Source: Imbricaverruca yamaguchii (lineage: Eukaryota > Arthropoda > Thecostraca > Neoverrucidae). Taken from it: a DNA stretch of 64,000 bases. The notes beneath the pieces were generated by a model. That model was not told the DNA's origin and ran no database searches. It was given only the letters and a program-made list of their open reading frames with translations. Numbering within the stretch: the stretch's first letter is position 1; each line of letters starts with the position of its first letter. Made by a program: the position numbers and the translations under genes. The DNA is taken from assembly GCA_034440575.1 (NCBI GenBank), contig JAOTOL010000442.1, positions 1 through 64,000 of the forward strand, read 5' to 3'. Shown piece by piece: positions 56,301-64,000 of this stretch.

Positions 56301-58002
56301 GCATGCATCAACTGAATACCATGAACATCCTTCGCAATGCAAATATGAAATTACAACTATGAACAATAATCGAAGTCAAAGATGCATACCACATAACATC
56401 CTTTTTGTACCGTTGATCTACGTCATGCGTCCTAAGAGGAAGATGTTACTTTACCGGTGGTATCCGCCGCAATCCCCGTGCCGAAACTTTGTTCTTAGTT
56501 CTAAGATTGCATTCGAGCCCGATCGACGAGGTCGAGAAAGTTGAGATAGGGAAAAGCGAGCATCGGGTAGAAAAGCGTCTTGGGACCCAGATAGCCAAAC
56601 ATCAGACTATATGCTGTACATTAAGAAGGTAGGCTGTAACCAACCACAAAACTGTGGAGGCGATGCGTGGTGTTCAACCGAGATGGAAGAGAGATTGCTT
56701 GGTTCATCCCATAGGCGAAAAGAACATCTGTTCTCCCCGCAGTACCTGAGGGCACATAAATCACTAGAAATAAAGACAATTTTGTGGCTTTGTATTATAA
56801 GTCCTACTATATACATTGTGCGATCATCTGGAGAAACATTTGAGGAGCAATTTGACCAATAGCGCCAGATACAGCGCTAAACACTTCTTTTTGTTGCGGA
56901 ATTCAGACCGCTGTCAGCTGATTTCTCCACCGGTCGTTCCCGTGGGCAGGTCTCAACTATCCTCAACTAACCTCCACTGAGTTCCTTCTGGTGGAGCCAC
57001 GGGAACAGACCCTATGTGTTGCAAAGGTATGGCCTATTCTCAATCGGCAGAGCATTACTTCTTCCCTGCGTTTGGTTCGGTGGGAGGACAGCCATTTTCC
57101 TAGTGTCGGTTTTAAAATCATGAGCTTACTACACTTCGAATTCCATGATCGTTGCCATTCTGACTGCATACTTGACAATATAGTATGGTATATATCTCTT
57201 GGAGGGAGCCGTAGATGGACCATACGGCCATTGCTAATGGCGTGTTTGGCGGTAATGTCAGCAGTTTCGTTTCCGGCGAGTCTAACATGGCTAGGAATCC
57301 AGCAGAACACTATATTTCTTCCGATGTCATGTAGGGATTTTACTACTTTGGTAATCCTCCGAAAAGTCGGTTATCCTGGTTAAAGGTATTCAGTGCCAGG
57401 AGACTGCTCAGAGTCTGTGAAAACCACGTACTTCTCCCGTGTCCCTAATAAATTCGATATATTTCATATACTTTTACTGGAGACAACAATGAAAGCATAG
57501 CAGAACAGGAAGGCTGTCGGCGCTCGGGACCCTCACGATTGGATTGGACTGGATTGTGGTTTTACGAAGCACTCGGAATCCGAGGCCATATGGCGCCGCC
57601 TGCCTCTCATCCTGGCAGGAAGGGCGGGCATCGCTGGGACCCGTACCTCTGGCGTGCCAGACGCTCTGCTTAACCACTGAGCTACCGACGCCCCGGACTT
57701 TGACGTTCGGCGACCAGAGGCGAAAACGCGTACGCGGTCATCGGCCGGAACACGTGAGCGACCAGAGGAGCAAGCGACAACGCGAGCATCGGCTGGCATG
57801 CGTCCGACCCACCCGGACCCACTCACGCGAAGGGGTAGTTCACGTTGTTCTTGACGAGGACATGGCTGGAATCGCAGCCCTCGACCGACGCGTGGAACGT
57901 AAAGTACGTGCTGAAACCAACTGTCGTGCTGAACGCCAGCACAGCGAAAACCTGCAACACACGCCGCACAACCATCTGGTCGGATCCATTCAAACTGCCC
58001 AT
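50270..58002 (-). CDS. Synaptophysin/pantophysin family gene, four exons, intact
   Basis: This encodes a four-helix MARVEL-domain membrane protein of synaptic and other small vesicles; family members bind cholesterol and synaptobrevin. Exons: 57827-58002, 54255-54456, 50752-50949 and 50270-50386. All donors are GT, all acceptors AG, and phases 2, 0 and 0 agree, giving 693 nt and a 230-residue product. It starts MGSLNGSDQMVVRRVLQVFA (helix 1, then a lumenal loop with cysteine). Exon 2 has the second lumenal segment and helix 2, exon 3 helix 3 (LWLVASSAW), and exon 4 helix 4 (IFGFLNVFLWGTNLWFIWKE) with a short cytosolic tail. The tail is only about 18 residues and lacks the long Gly/Tyr-rich repeats of vertebrate synaptophysin, so pantophysin-like is as good a name. 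Confidence 0.92.
50752..50949 (-). CDS. Synaptophysin-family exon 3
   Basis: Exactly 66 codons. Acceptor CTCCTGCAG, donor CTG|GTGAGC. It reads DFALHATFCALWLVASSAWS (helix 3), then a lumenal loop with three cysteines and a sequon-like NVSL at the end that joins IFGFLN of exon 4. Confidence 0.94.
51060..51660. other. Synaptophysin intron 2, no further exon
   Basis: A hydrophobic minus frame at 51094-51384 resembles membrane sequence, but exon 2 joins exon 3 in phase with no residues missing relative to the family, so I do not treat it as an exon. Confidence 0.5.
51668..51856. repeat. (ACT/ACA)n trinucleotide array with higher-order unit
   Basis: CTACTACAACTACTACAAC repeats within a longer unit of about 33 bp marked by ACCTCAACT. 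It gives a poly-Thr frame on one strand and a poly-Val frame on the other; neither is a gene. Confidence 0.95.
52080..52129 (-). mobile_element. 20-bp LINE-tail insertion with target duplication
   Basis: GCCACACACATAGTT (52080-52094) and GCCACACACGTAGTT (52115-52129) flank GGTTATTAGGGCTTTACGGC, which matches the LINE tail TTATTTGGGCTTTAGGGCGC with small changes. With 14 of 15 flanking bases shared, I read it as a minimal retrotransposition event. The rest of 51860-53070 shows nothing else. Confidence 0.6.
53076..53200. repeat. Tandem duplication, about 70 bp
   Basis: GGTGCACTGGAGCACCCAGG is repeated with the following ACTTCA(C/T)GG(C/T)TCAGGGA. No coding match. Sequence at 53250-53340 is related to 53850-53940 (AGCACCAC/AGCACCATGG...GATGCTTGT). 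Confidence 0.85.
54255..54456 (-). CDS. Synaptophysin-family exon 2
   Basis: Acceptor CCCGGCAG|A completes the alanine codon split in exon 1, then LDSTVLKVQLCKSPLRNETF, FQTDTASAAKFFVAVGVISM and LFSLAVLVGYVLLDDLY (helix 2). Donor ATC|GTGAGT, phase 0. The NETF sequon sits in the lumenal loop. Confidence 0.92.
54598..54762 (-). repeat. tRNA-derived SINE, family A
   Basis: The minus strand has a good A box (GGTAGCTCAGTTGGTAGAGC), a body with CCACGACCAATTGGCGTAAG, and a CTAGCGGTTGAATGCGTCGT tail. It lies in the large synaptophysin intron, about 140 bp from exon 2. It is diverged in the B box, so it is not a functional tRNA. Confidence 0.82.
54825..54990. repeat. Minisatellite, about 35-bp unit
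   Basis: Four irregular units with CAGCATGCCAGACAGAG and AAAGATGGCCAG(C/T)(G/A)TA, in the large intron. Confidence 0.8.
55201..55283 (-). mobile_element. 59-bp LINE-tail insertion with target duplication
   Basis: GCGTTCCACTAG at 55201-55212 and 55272-55283 flanks 59 bp that begins TTTGTTTGTTATTTGGGCTT and contains the complete LINE tail. It sits inside the 3' end of an older LINE copy. Confidence 0.85.
56080..57011. mobile_element. Miniature transposon with 8-bp target duplication (hAT-like)
   Basis: Both ends carry CCCGTGGCTCCAC in inverted orientation, 7-8 bp inside CTATGGGT (56072-56079) and CTATGTGT (57012-57019). These flanks agree at 7 of 8 positions and together restore the interrupted LINE frame (ATHSYMLTG). 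The interior encodes no transposase. A related copy lies at 20285-20760. An 8-bp duplication is the mark of the hAT and P superfamilies. Confidence 0.78.
57540..57697 (-). repeat. tRNA-derived SINE, family D
   Basis: The minus strand starts GGGGCGTCGGTAGCTCAGTG (A box) and has a B-box-like GGTACGGGTCCC, then a short body ending near GGATTGGACTGG. It is a single copy here, 130 bp from synaptophysin exon 1. Confidence 0.65.
57827..58002 (-). CDS. Synaptophysin-family exon 1 (start codon)
   Basis: ATG at 58000-58002 opens MGSLNGSDQMVVRRVLQVFA, then VLAFSTTVGFSTYFTFHASV (helix 1), a CDSS lumenal segment and NNVNYPF before the donor GC|GTGAGT (phase 2). The YPF just before the junction is conserved in synaptophysins. 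A second in-frame ATG (M10) is possible as the start. Transcription signals upstream of 58002 cannot be called. Confidence 0.9.
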
Positions 58003-58580
58003 TCACATACGTTGCAGCATCACTGCACCAGCCACACCGGAGTGGATATTTTCTGTTCACATACACAGCAAAGACAAGGTCAAGGTAAAAAGTGTTAAAG
58101 GACAATCCAATGGTCAATCTCCATTCATCTCTGATGGAATGCGAAATTATTACACAAATGTATTCAGAAAAAATCCAGAAACCGAATTATTTTTGGCCTG
58201 ACATTGCTTCAAAAATGACTGGAGATCGATCTTTGGTCATCTTTCAAGAACTAATTTGAAGTAAAGTAATTTTTATTGGGACACCATAAAAGGGCTACAT
58301 GGTAATTGTTACTTACAGCTTCAAACATCAATACTATTCATGGAATTCTCCTGCAATTAGATGCCCAAATACACTGCTTTGATCAATAAAGACGGCCTGA
58401 AAAAGTAGCAAGCATCATCATTCACCCCGAAGCTAGCATAATCACTTACGAACTGGAGAACTTTGATAAAGCCACGGGGTTCCTTGAAGACTGCAACATG
58501 CACTTGCAACATGTCTGGTTAGCTGTTCAAAGAACCTGGAACAGATGACTGGTAAGACGCTTCATTTGACACAGGAAGAG
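58003..58580. other. 5' flank of the synaptophysin gene
   Basis: AT-rich, with no recognised repeat or open frame of note. The promoter would be expected here or further right, but no TATA or initiator arrangement stands out. A diverged LINE-tail-like sequence (GTTTTAGGGTGCGTC) lies at 58590-58645. Confidence 0.4.
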
Positions 58581-58714
58581 TGATGTTGATTACCGGGGTT
58601 TTAGGGTGCGTCAACCCCATCGTACTATATTGCACCCATAGCAAAGCTGCACAAGCGCGCGTCAGACTGTCACATAAGTATAGAACGCATGGATGGCCAT
58701 TAACCCGTCCCATC

Positions 58715-59560
58715 TCGGGGGGTCTTCAACCGCCCCCCTCAGGTTTTTCGCGGATAGCAGACGAACGGCGCGCGGCAACGCGCCCAAATTTGGCATACCT
58801 TTTCCCACCTCAATTTGACATGCTGATTCAATTTTTTTTGGTCAGGTCATTTAGGGTCAACGTGTTAGTGAAGGTCAAGTGAGGTCACCTCCAAAAAAGT
58901 TCAACCAGTCGTCACGCTTTAACAGATACAGATATTTTAATGAAACTTTCAGCGTTTGCTTATCGTTACGGATGCAATAAAACGTACGAGTTGAATTTTT
59001 CTCCTTTTCCCGTTTTCGACTACATATAAGTTTTGCGTATTATTTGGTCATTGCAGTTCAAATAGAGGATTATGGCTAGTGAGCATTTTTTATTAGGGCG
59101 ATTTGACTTCCAACAACGTTTCTCGGTCTACTCTACCCAATGGAAAAGGAAAATTAAAGAAAACTTGAAAACCCAAAATTCGGAAATTTAAAAAAAAATA
59201 CTTTTTTTTGTGGACCAAAAAAATCATAGCTCTCGTATATTTCTCTGTCCTTTTCTCATTCCCCAATTTTTTCCTCTCATATATTCCCCAAAATGAACTC
59301 CCCAGAGTCAAAAAGATAAAACATACGTGAAAAGTCGTGAAAATCTAGCCCCTGGTGACGTCACTTTAGGGGGGAAATCGTTTTGTAGGGTGGACCCGGA
59401 CCTTACTCGTCGAGCGCTTTCCGATGACACCTCGTTCGTTTTCGTGCGATGCTTAGTTTGGATTTTAGAGGGGGGGGGTCTTCAATCCCCCCGATACGGG
59501 GTGAGGATTTGACCGGAAACGGCGCTTGAGATAAGATCTGGGGAAACAAATTTAGTTAGG
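58715..59560. mobile_element. Possible element with G/C hairpin ends
   Basis: GGGGGGTCTTCAACC followed by CCCCCC at 58716-58738, and GGGGGGTCTTCAATCCCCCC at about 59473-59494, give both ends a similar short hairpin. The AT-rich interior lacks a transposase. The class is unknown and the boundaries are approximate. Confidence 0.4.
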
Positions 59561-60535
59561 TAGGTGCATAAATTACGTCACATCCTATTTCCGCAAGGAA
59601 GCACAAAACTGCTCTATTATGTATGAATCAGGAATCGACTCCCAAGTCCTTCAACTTCGGAGCATTCGTAACACATCCAAAGTGTCGCCTGCGTTCTTCT
59701 GTGTATGACGGGCACGCCACCAGCACATGGTGCACAGTCAGAGCGGCATTACACCTAGCACATTTCAGCCTGTGGTCCCCGCACAATAAATGCCTGTGTG
59801 TTGCTAGAGTGTGACCAATTCTGAGACGACAGATGGCTGCCTCGTTCCTTCTAGTTTGACTGAAGAACGAGGCCCACGGAGCTAAGTATGGTTTGACTTG
59901 CTTTAATTTGTTGAACTCCTCTTGATCCCATCTGCCCTGTCACTGCCTAAGAATAAATGATGAGATAACTGGGTAGTAGTTACTGGCAGGAAGTGGGAGA
60001 GCGCGACTCCTTGGCGCTTGTGCTGCACGCCTTGCAGCTCGGTCGGCCAGCTCGTTGCCACGAATTCCAACATGTGCTGGAATCCAACAGTGTTACATGT
60101 TTTCCAATGGCATGTAGCGAAGTAAGGTGCAATAAAACGTCTCGTACGATGAAATGTTGCTGGTTAAAACTGCGCAACGCCACAAGACCACTCAGGGAAT
60201 CAGTCAAAATAACGTGAAAAATTTCGTCGTCAACCTCGATGCATGAAAGGGTTTTGCTGATGGCCATCAACTCTACAGTGAAGACCGTGGCGTGTGGCGG
60301 CAGGGTGAAAGGTCTTGTGGTGGATCCTCTAACAAAAGCACTACCCACGCCGGTGTCGGTCTTTGAGCCATCTGTGTAAGTGACGGTGTAGCCATGTTAT
60401 GTTAAGCAAATGTGTTCGAGTGTACGTGATAGTAGCTCCCCTTTTGTCATGTCTTGCTTTCTCTCTGCAGAGGGCGATGTCGATGAAGGGGGAGACCAGT
60501 TCCCACGGGGGAGCAGTTATTTGCTTATACTGCCT

Positions 60536-60602
60536 AATTCCATGCATTCGGGCTTAGGGGCGCTTCGACTGCTTCGGTCATACAGCAAATTCCATGCATT
60601 CG
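60536..60602 (-). mobile_element. 37-bp LINE-tail insertion with target duplication
   Basis: AATTCCATGCATTCG is present at 60536-60550 and 60588-60602, exactly 15 of 15 bases. The 37 bp between them (GGCTTAGGGGCGCTTCGACT...) match the LINE tail. The host is the linker between RT and RNase H of the resident LINE. Confidence 0.9.
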
Positions 60603-60789
60603 AAATCTTAATTGTCCCAGGAGCGTCCTCATTCTAAATCCCCATTAAACCCTCTAAATCCTGTAAATTATAAATCCTCATCATCATCATTCTGCGAGAA
60701 CAACCTATTGCAATTTGTAGAGAGGTGTGTTGGATGATGTCCAATGTTCGCTTCGCCGACGTACAAGCACTATCATAAACGAAGCACGC

Positions 60790-60873
60790 ATAGTCTAGTT
60801 TAGGTAGGTTATTTGGGCTTTCGGGCGCATCGACTGCGTTAGTCATACAGCGCCCATATATAGTCTAGTTTAG
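60790..60873 (-). mobile_element. 56-bp LINE-tail insertion with target duplication
   Basis: ATAGTCTAGTTTAG at 60790-60803 and 60860-60873 flanks 56 bp with the complete tail TTATTTGGGCTTTCGGGCGC ... CAGCGCCCATAT. Removing the insert restores the host LINE frame around LDYACFVYDSA. Confidence 0.92.
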
Positions 60874-61166
60874 ATCGAACCAAGGATCTGTATAGTAGCA
60901 TTAGTGTGCGCCTGCCAGCACCGTATGACATACGTGAGAACGACCTTAAGAATGTTCAGAGTTCTAAAACAGTTCTCCCGGAGCATCTTAAAATGATCCC
61001 GATACGTCAACCGACAGTCAAAAAGGAGACCAAGAAACCTGACCACCGGCTTCGTAGGAATCGTTGACTTGTACAACATGGCTGTCATGTTTGGACACCT
61101 CTTACGTCGGCAGAAATGCATGGCAACTGTTTTCCCGGCAGAAAAGCGGAAACCGCTCATATCAGC

Positions 61167-61216
61167 CCAGCGTTCCAGGTGGGAAACAGCAAGCTGTTTC
61201 CCACCTGGAACGCTGG
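61167..61216. repeat. Perfect 24-bp inverted repeat with 2-bp loop
   Basis: CCAGCGTTCCAGGTGGGAAA plus CAGC is followed by AA and then its exact reverse complement. On the minus strand the right half codes AVSHLERW, the normal LINE residues; the left half seems to be an extra inverted copy. Confidence 0.97.
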
Positions 61217-62385
61217 CAAGCTGTAGCCTCCTCTGTAATGCCGGCGCGGAAATGCTCGTCGTCCAAATCGCAAAGTCGTCTGCAAAAAGCGAACTACTGA
61301 TAAATGGTGACAATGTGCTCGCGATGTCATTTATGATGAGGGCGAACAAATGCACATAAGAACTCCACCCTGCAACACTCCATTGACTTGCTTACACCAA
61401 TCTGAAAATTTGTTCCCGATCCGAACGCGGAATCGGCGGTCTGTTAGATAGTTGCGAAGGAAAATGGCTAGAGGGTCACGGATGCCGCATTCGTGTATTT
61501 TTGCAAGTATGCCATGTAGCCATGCCGTGTCGAAGGCCCCCTCAATGTCAAAGAACACTGCTCCGGCATGTTGCTTCTTGATAAAAGCAGCACGAATGTC
61601 AGTGTCAAGGGTGATGAGATGGTCTACGTCCCACGGTGTTTTCTAAAAGCACACTGACAGTTTGTTAAAATGTTTCTGTCTTCCAGGAACCATCCCAAGC
61701 AAACGTTCACCATCTTCTCCATCACAATATCGAGCCGTAAAACATGGTCGATCGTACTGCGATTTCTTTCTAAAGTCGCACTGGTCGTTGCATAAAACGT
61801 TCCGGGCCTCTAAGAACCAGTTGAGGCGAACGCTTACCATTCTTTCCACCAGCTTACACAATGATGATGTGAGTGACATCGGACGAAAATGGTTTGGGTC
61901 ATCACCACTTTTTCCAGGTTTTAGTAGTGTGTCACGATTGCCTTTCGCCAAGCTGGTGGGAAATAACCCACATTCCAAAGTCTGTTGTATGTTGTAGATG
62001 GCGAGTAAAGCGTGCTTCGCATGCGTTTGTAAATGCTTCAGCATTTCATTGTGCACGCTACCTGGTCCCTCACGCACACATTTCAAATCGCTGAACACAG
62101 AGGTAAGTTCTGCTTGTGTAAACGGTAAATTGTAAACAAGTTGTTCTGATGTGGTAAAACTGATCTCTCTCTGACTACGGGCACGGTACTGTAAAAATAT
62201 TTTATCAGTGTGTTTACTACGCCTTGCGATAACATCAGCAATATGACTAGTTACTTCGCCTGGTTCAGCTATGATGTAACCTCCAATATTGAGTACAGGG
62301 AGTGGAATTCATGAGAAATGCCCAGAAATCCTCTTAATACGAGCCCATACTTCAGACGTCAGTGTAGTTCGGCGCAACTGCCCTA

Positions 62386-63569
62386 TACGAGGTCTGTCTA
62401 AAACCTATCCGACCTTGAATTTTACCTGGTACAGTAGTGTGCTAAGACACAGTGGAAGCAGTGCAGTGGAAGGAGACAGCTTAATGCGGATGCGTGATTT
62501 TTCTTATCTGCCTGCGAGTGTGTCAGTCGTTGCCTACTGGCCAATGCTGTGGGGGTAACACAAATTGAGGAATGGTTCAACCGATTCAAAAATGGCAGCA
62601 CGTCGGTGGAGAGTGACAAGCGTTCTGGGAGGCCACAAACCGCTCGTGATGCAGCTGTTGTTGCGAGGGTGGAAAATATGGTAATGGGAGATCGGCGTTT
62701 GACCGTACGAGAGATTGCCGAAGAGATGGGGACCAGTAAAGATTCTGCACATGCAATTTTGTGTGATGATTTGAACATGCGCAAAGTGGCTACGAAATTT
62801 GTGCCCAAGCTGCCGCCGGAAGAACTGAAAGAACACCGTCTTCAGATTGCACAGGACGTGCCGGACAGTGTCAACACTGATCCTGAGTTTCTGAACACCG
62901 TGATAACTGGAGATGAGTCATGGGTGTATGGGTACGACCCGGAAACAAAAGCACAGTCGTCGCAATGAAAGCATCCCTATTCCCGGCCGAAAAAAAGCGC
63001 GACAGGTGCGACACAAAACCAAGGTGATTCTAACTGTGTTTTTTTTATGTCCGTGGAATTGTGCATCACGAATACGCACCGGAAGGGCAAACAGTGACAA
63101 AAGAATACTTTCAACAAGTTCTCAAACGACTCCGTGATCCAGTTCGGCGCAAAAAACGAGACCTCTGGACGGCGAAAAAAACTGGCAGTTGCATCATGAC
63201 AATGCTCTAGCTCATTCATCGCACCTGTATGTAAATGTATTGTCCAAACATGGAATTCCAGTCGTAAATCAACCTCCCTACTCTCCAGACATGGCTCCTT
63301 GCGACTTCTGGTTTTTACGAAATTGAAGACGCCATTGAAAGTATCCCGTTTTTAAAGTAGATAAGAAATAATGCAAAACGCGACGGCGGAGATAAACACC
63401 ATTCCCATAGAAGCATTCCAGAAGTGTTTTCTGCAGTGGAAGGATCGGTGGGCTAAGTGTGTGCAGGCGCAAGGGGCCTACTTTGAAGGGGATTAGGGTC
63501 CCAATCCCGTTAGTTACGTAATATTTTTTTTCCGGCCAAAGGTCGGATACCTTTTAGACAGACCTCGTA
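62386..63569 (+). mobile_element. Mariner transposon inserted in the LINE
   Basis: Ends are inverted repeats of about 29 bp (TACGAGGTCTGTCTAAAA at both tips) flanked by TA at 62384-62385 and 63570-63571. The element is 1,184 bp, a normal mariner size. It sits between the endonuclease (SWKA) and RT parts of the minus-strand LINE. Confidence 0.93.
62549..63497 (+). pseudogene. Mariner transposase, D,D34D, frame broken
   Basis: An open block 62549-62968 gives the helix-turn-helix part (VTQIEEWFNRFKNGSTSVES), GRPQ, the second HTH (LTVREIAEEMGTSKDSAHAI) and the first catalytic Asp in VITGDESWVYGYDPETK. Other frames supply RKKARQVRHKTKVILTVF, HHDNALAHSSHL (second Asp), YSPDMAPCDFW (third Asp, 34 residues on) and the C-terminus CFLQWKDRWAKC...YFEGD with a stop at 63495. 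Frameshifts near 62965 and 63160-63330 and a degraded N-terminus make it non-functional. Confidence 0.9.
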
Positions 63570-64000
63570 TATGCCTTCCATGACACGCGCTTCGCCAAAC
63601 GAATGGTAGGCCGAGCTGAAGCCTCAAAGCCTTGGCTCTTCTGAATGCTATGAGGTTTTCCGTTGTGCTGTCACGATCGAACGCCCTGCAGGCGCATCTT
63701 CGAGCTCGAATTGCTAAGCGACAATCTGGAGTCCACCATGGGACAGGAATGCGGCGGGGAGTGCCGGAGGTCCTTGGTATGGAAGCTGTGGCTAAGTCAA
63801 TTATAATTGAAGTAAATGCCTCAATTGTTAATGACGGATCTTCAGGGTCTGTAGGAAGTCTGGCTTCCACTCCTGATTGGAACTCATCCAACTCGACGTT
63901 GCGAAAATTCCACCGCTGTAGACACCGGCCGAGTACCGCGCCATCGTGGTAAGACAGCCAAACCGGGAAACGATCACTGCCCAGTGAGACGTCAGACACA

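Larger units (their letters stand above)
55030..57480 (-). mobile_element. I-clade LINE copy, 3' half, interrupted
   Basis: The minus strand holds part of the RNase H domain (NIVFCWIPSHVRLAGNETAD), the C-terminal region up to RIGHTFATH at about 57010, then after an inserted element YMLTGDDRSLCPRCF from about 56067, and 3' UTR down to the tail (TTATTTGGGCTTTAGGACGC) at 55035-55055. Some of 55300-55760 seems rearranged. The copy lacks reverse transcriptase and lies in the large synaptophysin intron. Confidence 0.82.
59640..63999 (-). mobile_element. I-clade LINE (non-LTR retrotransposon), off the right edge
   Basis: The minus strand gives, in order: the end of the endonuclease (SDVSLGSDRFPVWLSYH at the window edge), linker, reverse transcriptase (FDIEGAFDTAWLHGILAKI; NGVLQGGVL; SSLFADDFAIWTT), RNase H (TVTYTDGSK; HVILTDSLSGLVALRSF) and a C-terminal cysteine knuckle near 59650-59800. 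The RNase H domain after the RT places it in the I group. Frames are broken several times. It is interrupted by a mariner, two tail micro-insertions and an inverted duplication. Confidence 0.9.

Overview
The window is eukaryotic nuclear DNA: genes are split by GT-AG introns, coding exons are GC-rich inside AT-rich flanks, and most of the sequence is transposable elements and satellites. The repeat content (an I-clade LINE with an RNase H domain, mariner, P-like and hAT-like transposons, several tRNA-derived SINEs, GGTTAGGTTA-type motifs) and the two host genes fit an invertebrate, most likely an arthropod such as a crustacean or chelicerate. I cannot name the species.

Region 1 (about 1.8-14.3 kb, minus strand) holds ten exons of TFIP11, the G-patch protein that helps take apart the intron-lariat spliceosome. 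The N-terminus is at 14.26 kb and the last exon I can place is near 1.8-1.9 kb; the C-terminal part is not in the window. Splice sites are mostly good and most phases agree, but the frame is broken by about seven small indels. The introns hold a 30-bp and a 32-bp minisatellite, SINEs and an inverted repeat.

Region 2 (14.3-50 kb) is transposon-dominated. It has an 8.1-kb element with about 600-bp terminal inverted repeats that encloses a broken P-like transposase C-terminus; a decayed, formerly intron-containing hAT-like transposase gene at 36.9-40.7 kb with four in-frame stops; a 2.5-kb foldback element at 41.7-44.1 kb; a mariner remnant at 48 kb; and degenerate satellites.

Region 3 (50.3-58.0 kb, minus strand) is an intact four-exon synaptophysin/pantophysin gene. 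All splice phases agree and the predicted product is 230 residues, a four-helix synaptic-vesicle-type membrane protein. Its large first intron holds a LINE copy split by a 0.9-kb element with an 8-bp target duplication.

Region 4 (58.6-64 kb) is a long minus-strand I-clade LINE running off the right edge. It is interrupted by a 1.2-kb mariner and by two tiny insertions (37 and 56 bp) of LINE 3'-tail sequence with 14-15-bp target duplications. Further tail insertions of 20, 59 and 346 bp with target duplications lie elsewhere. These very short LINE insertions are the most unusual signal I found.
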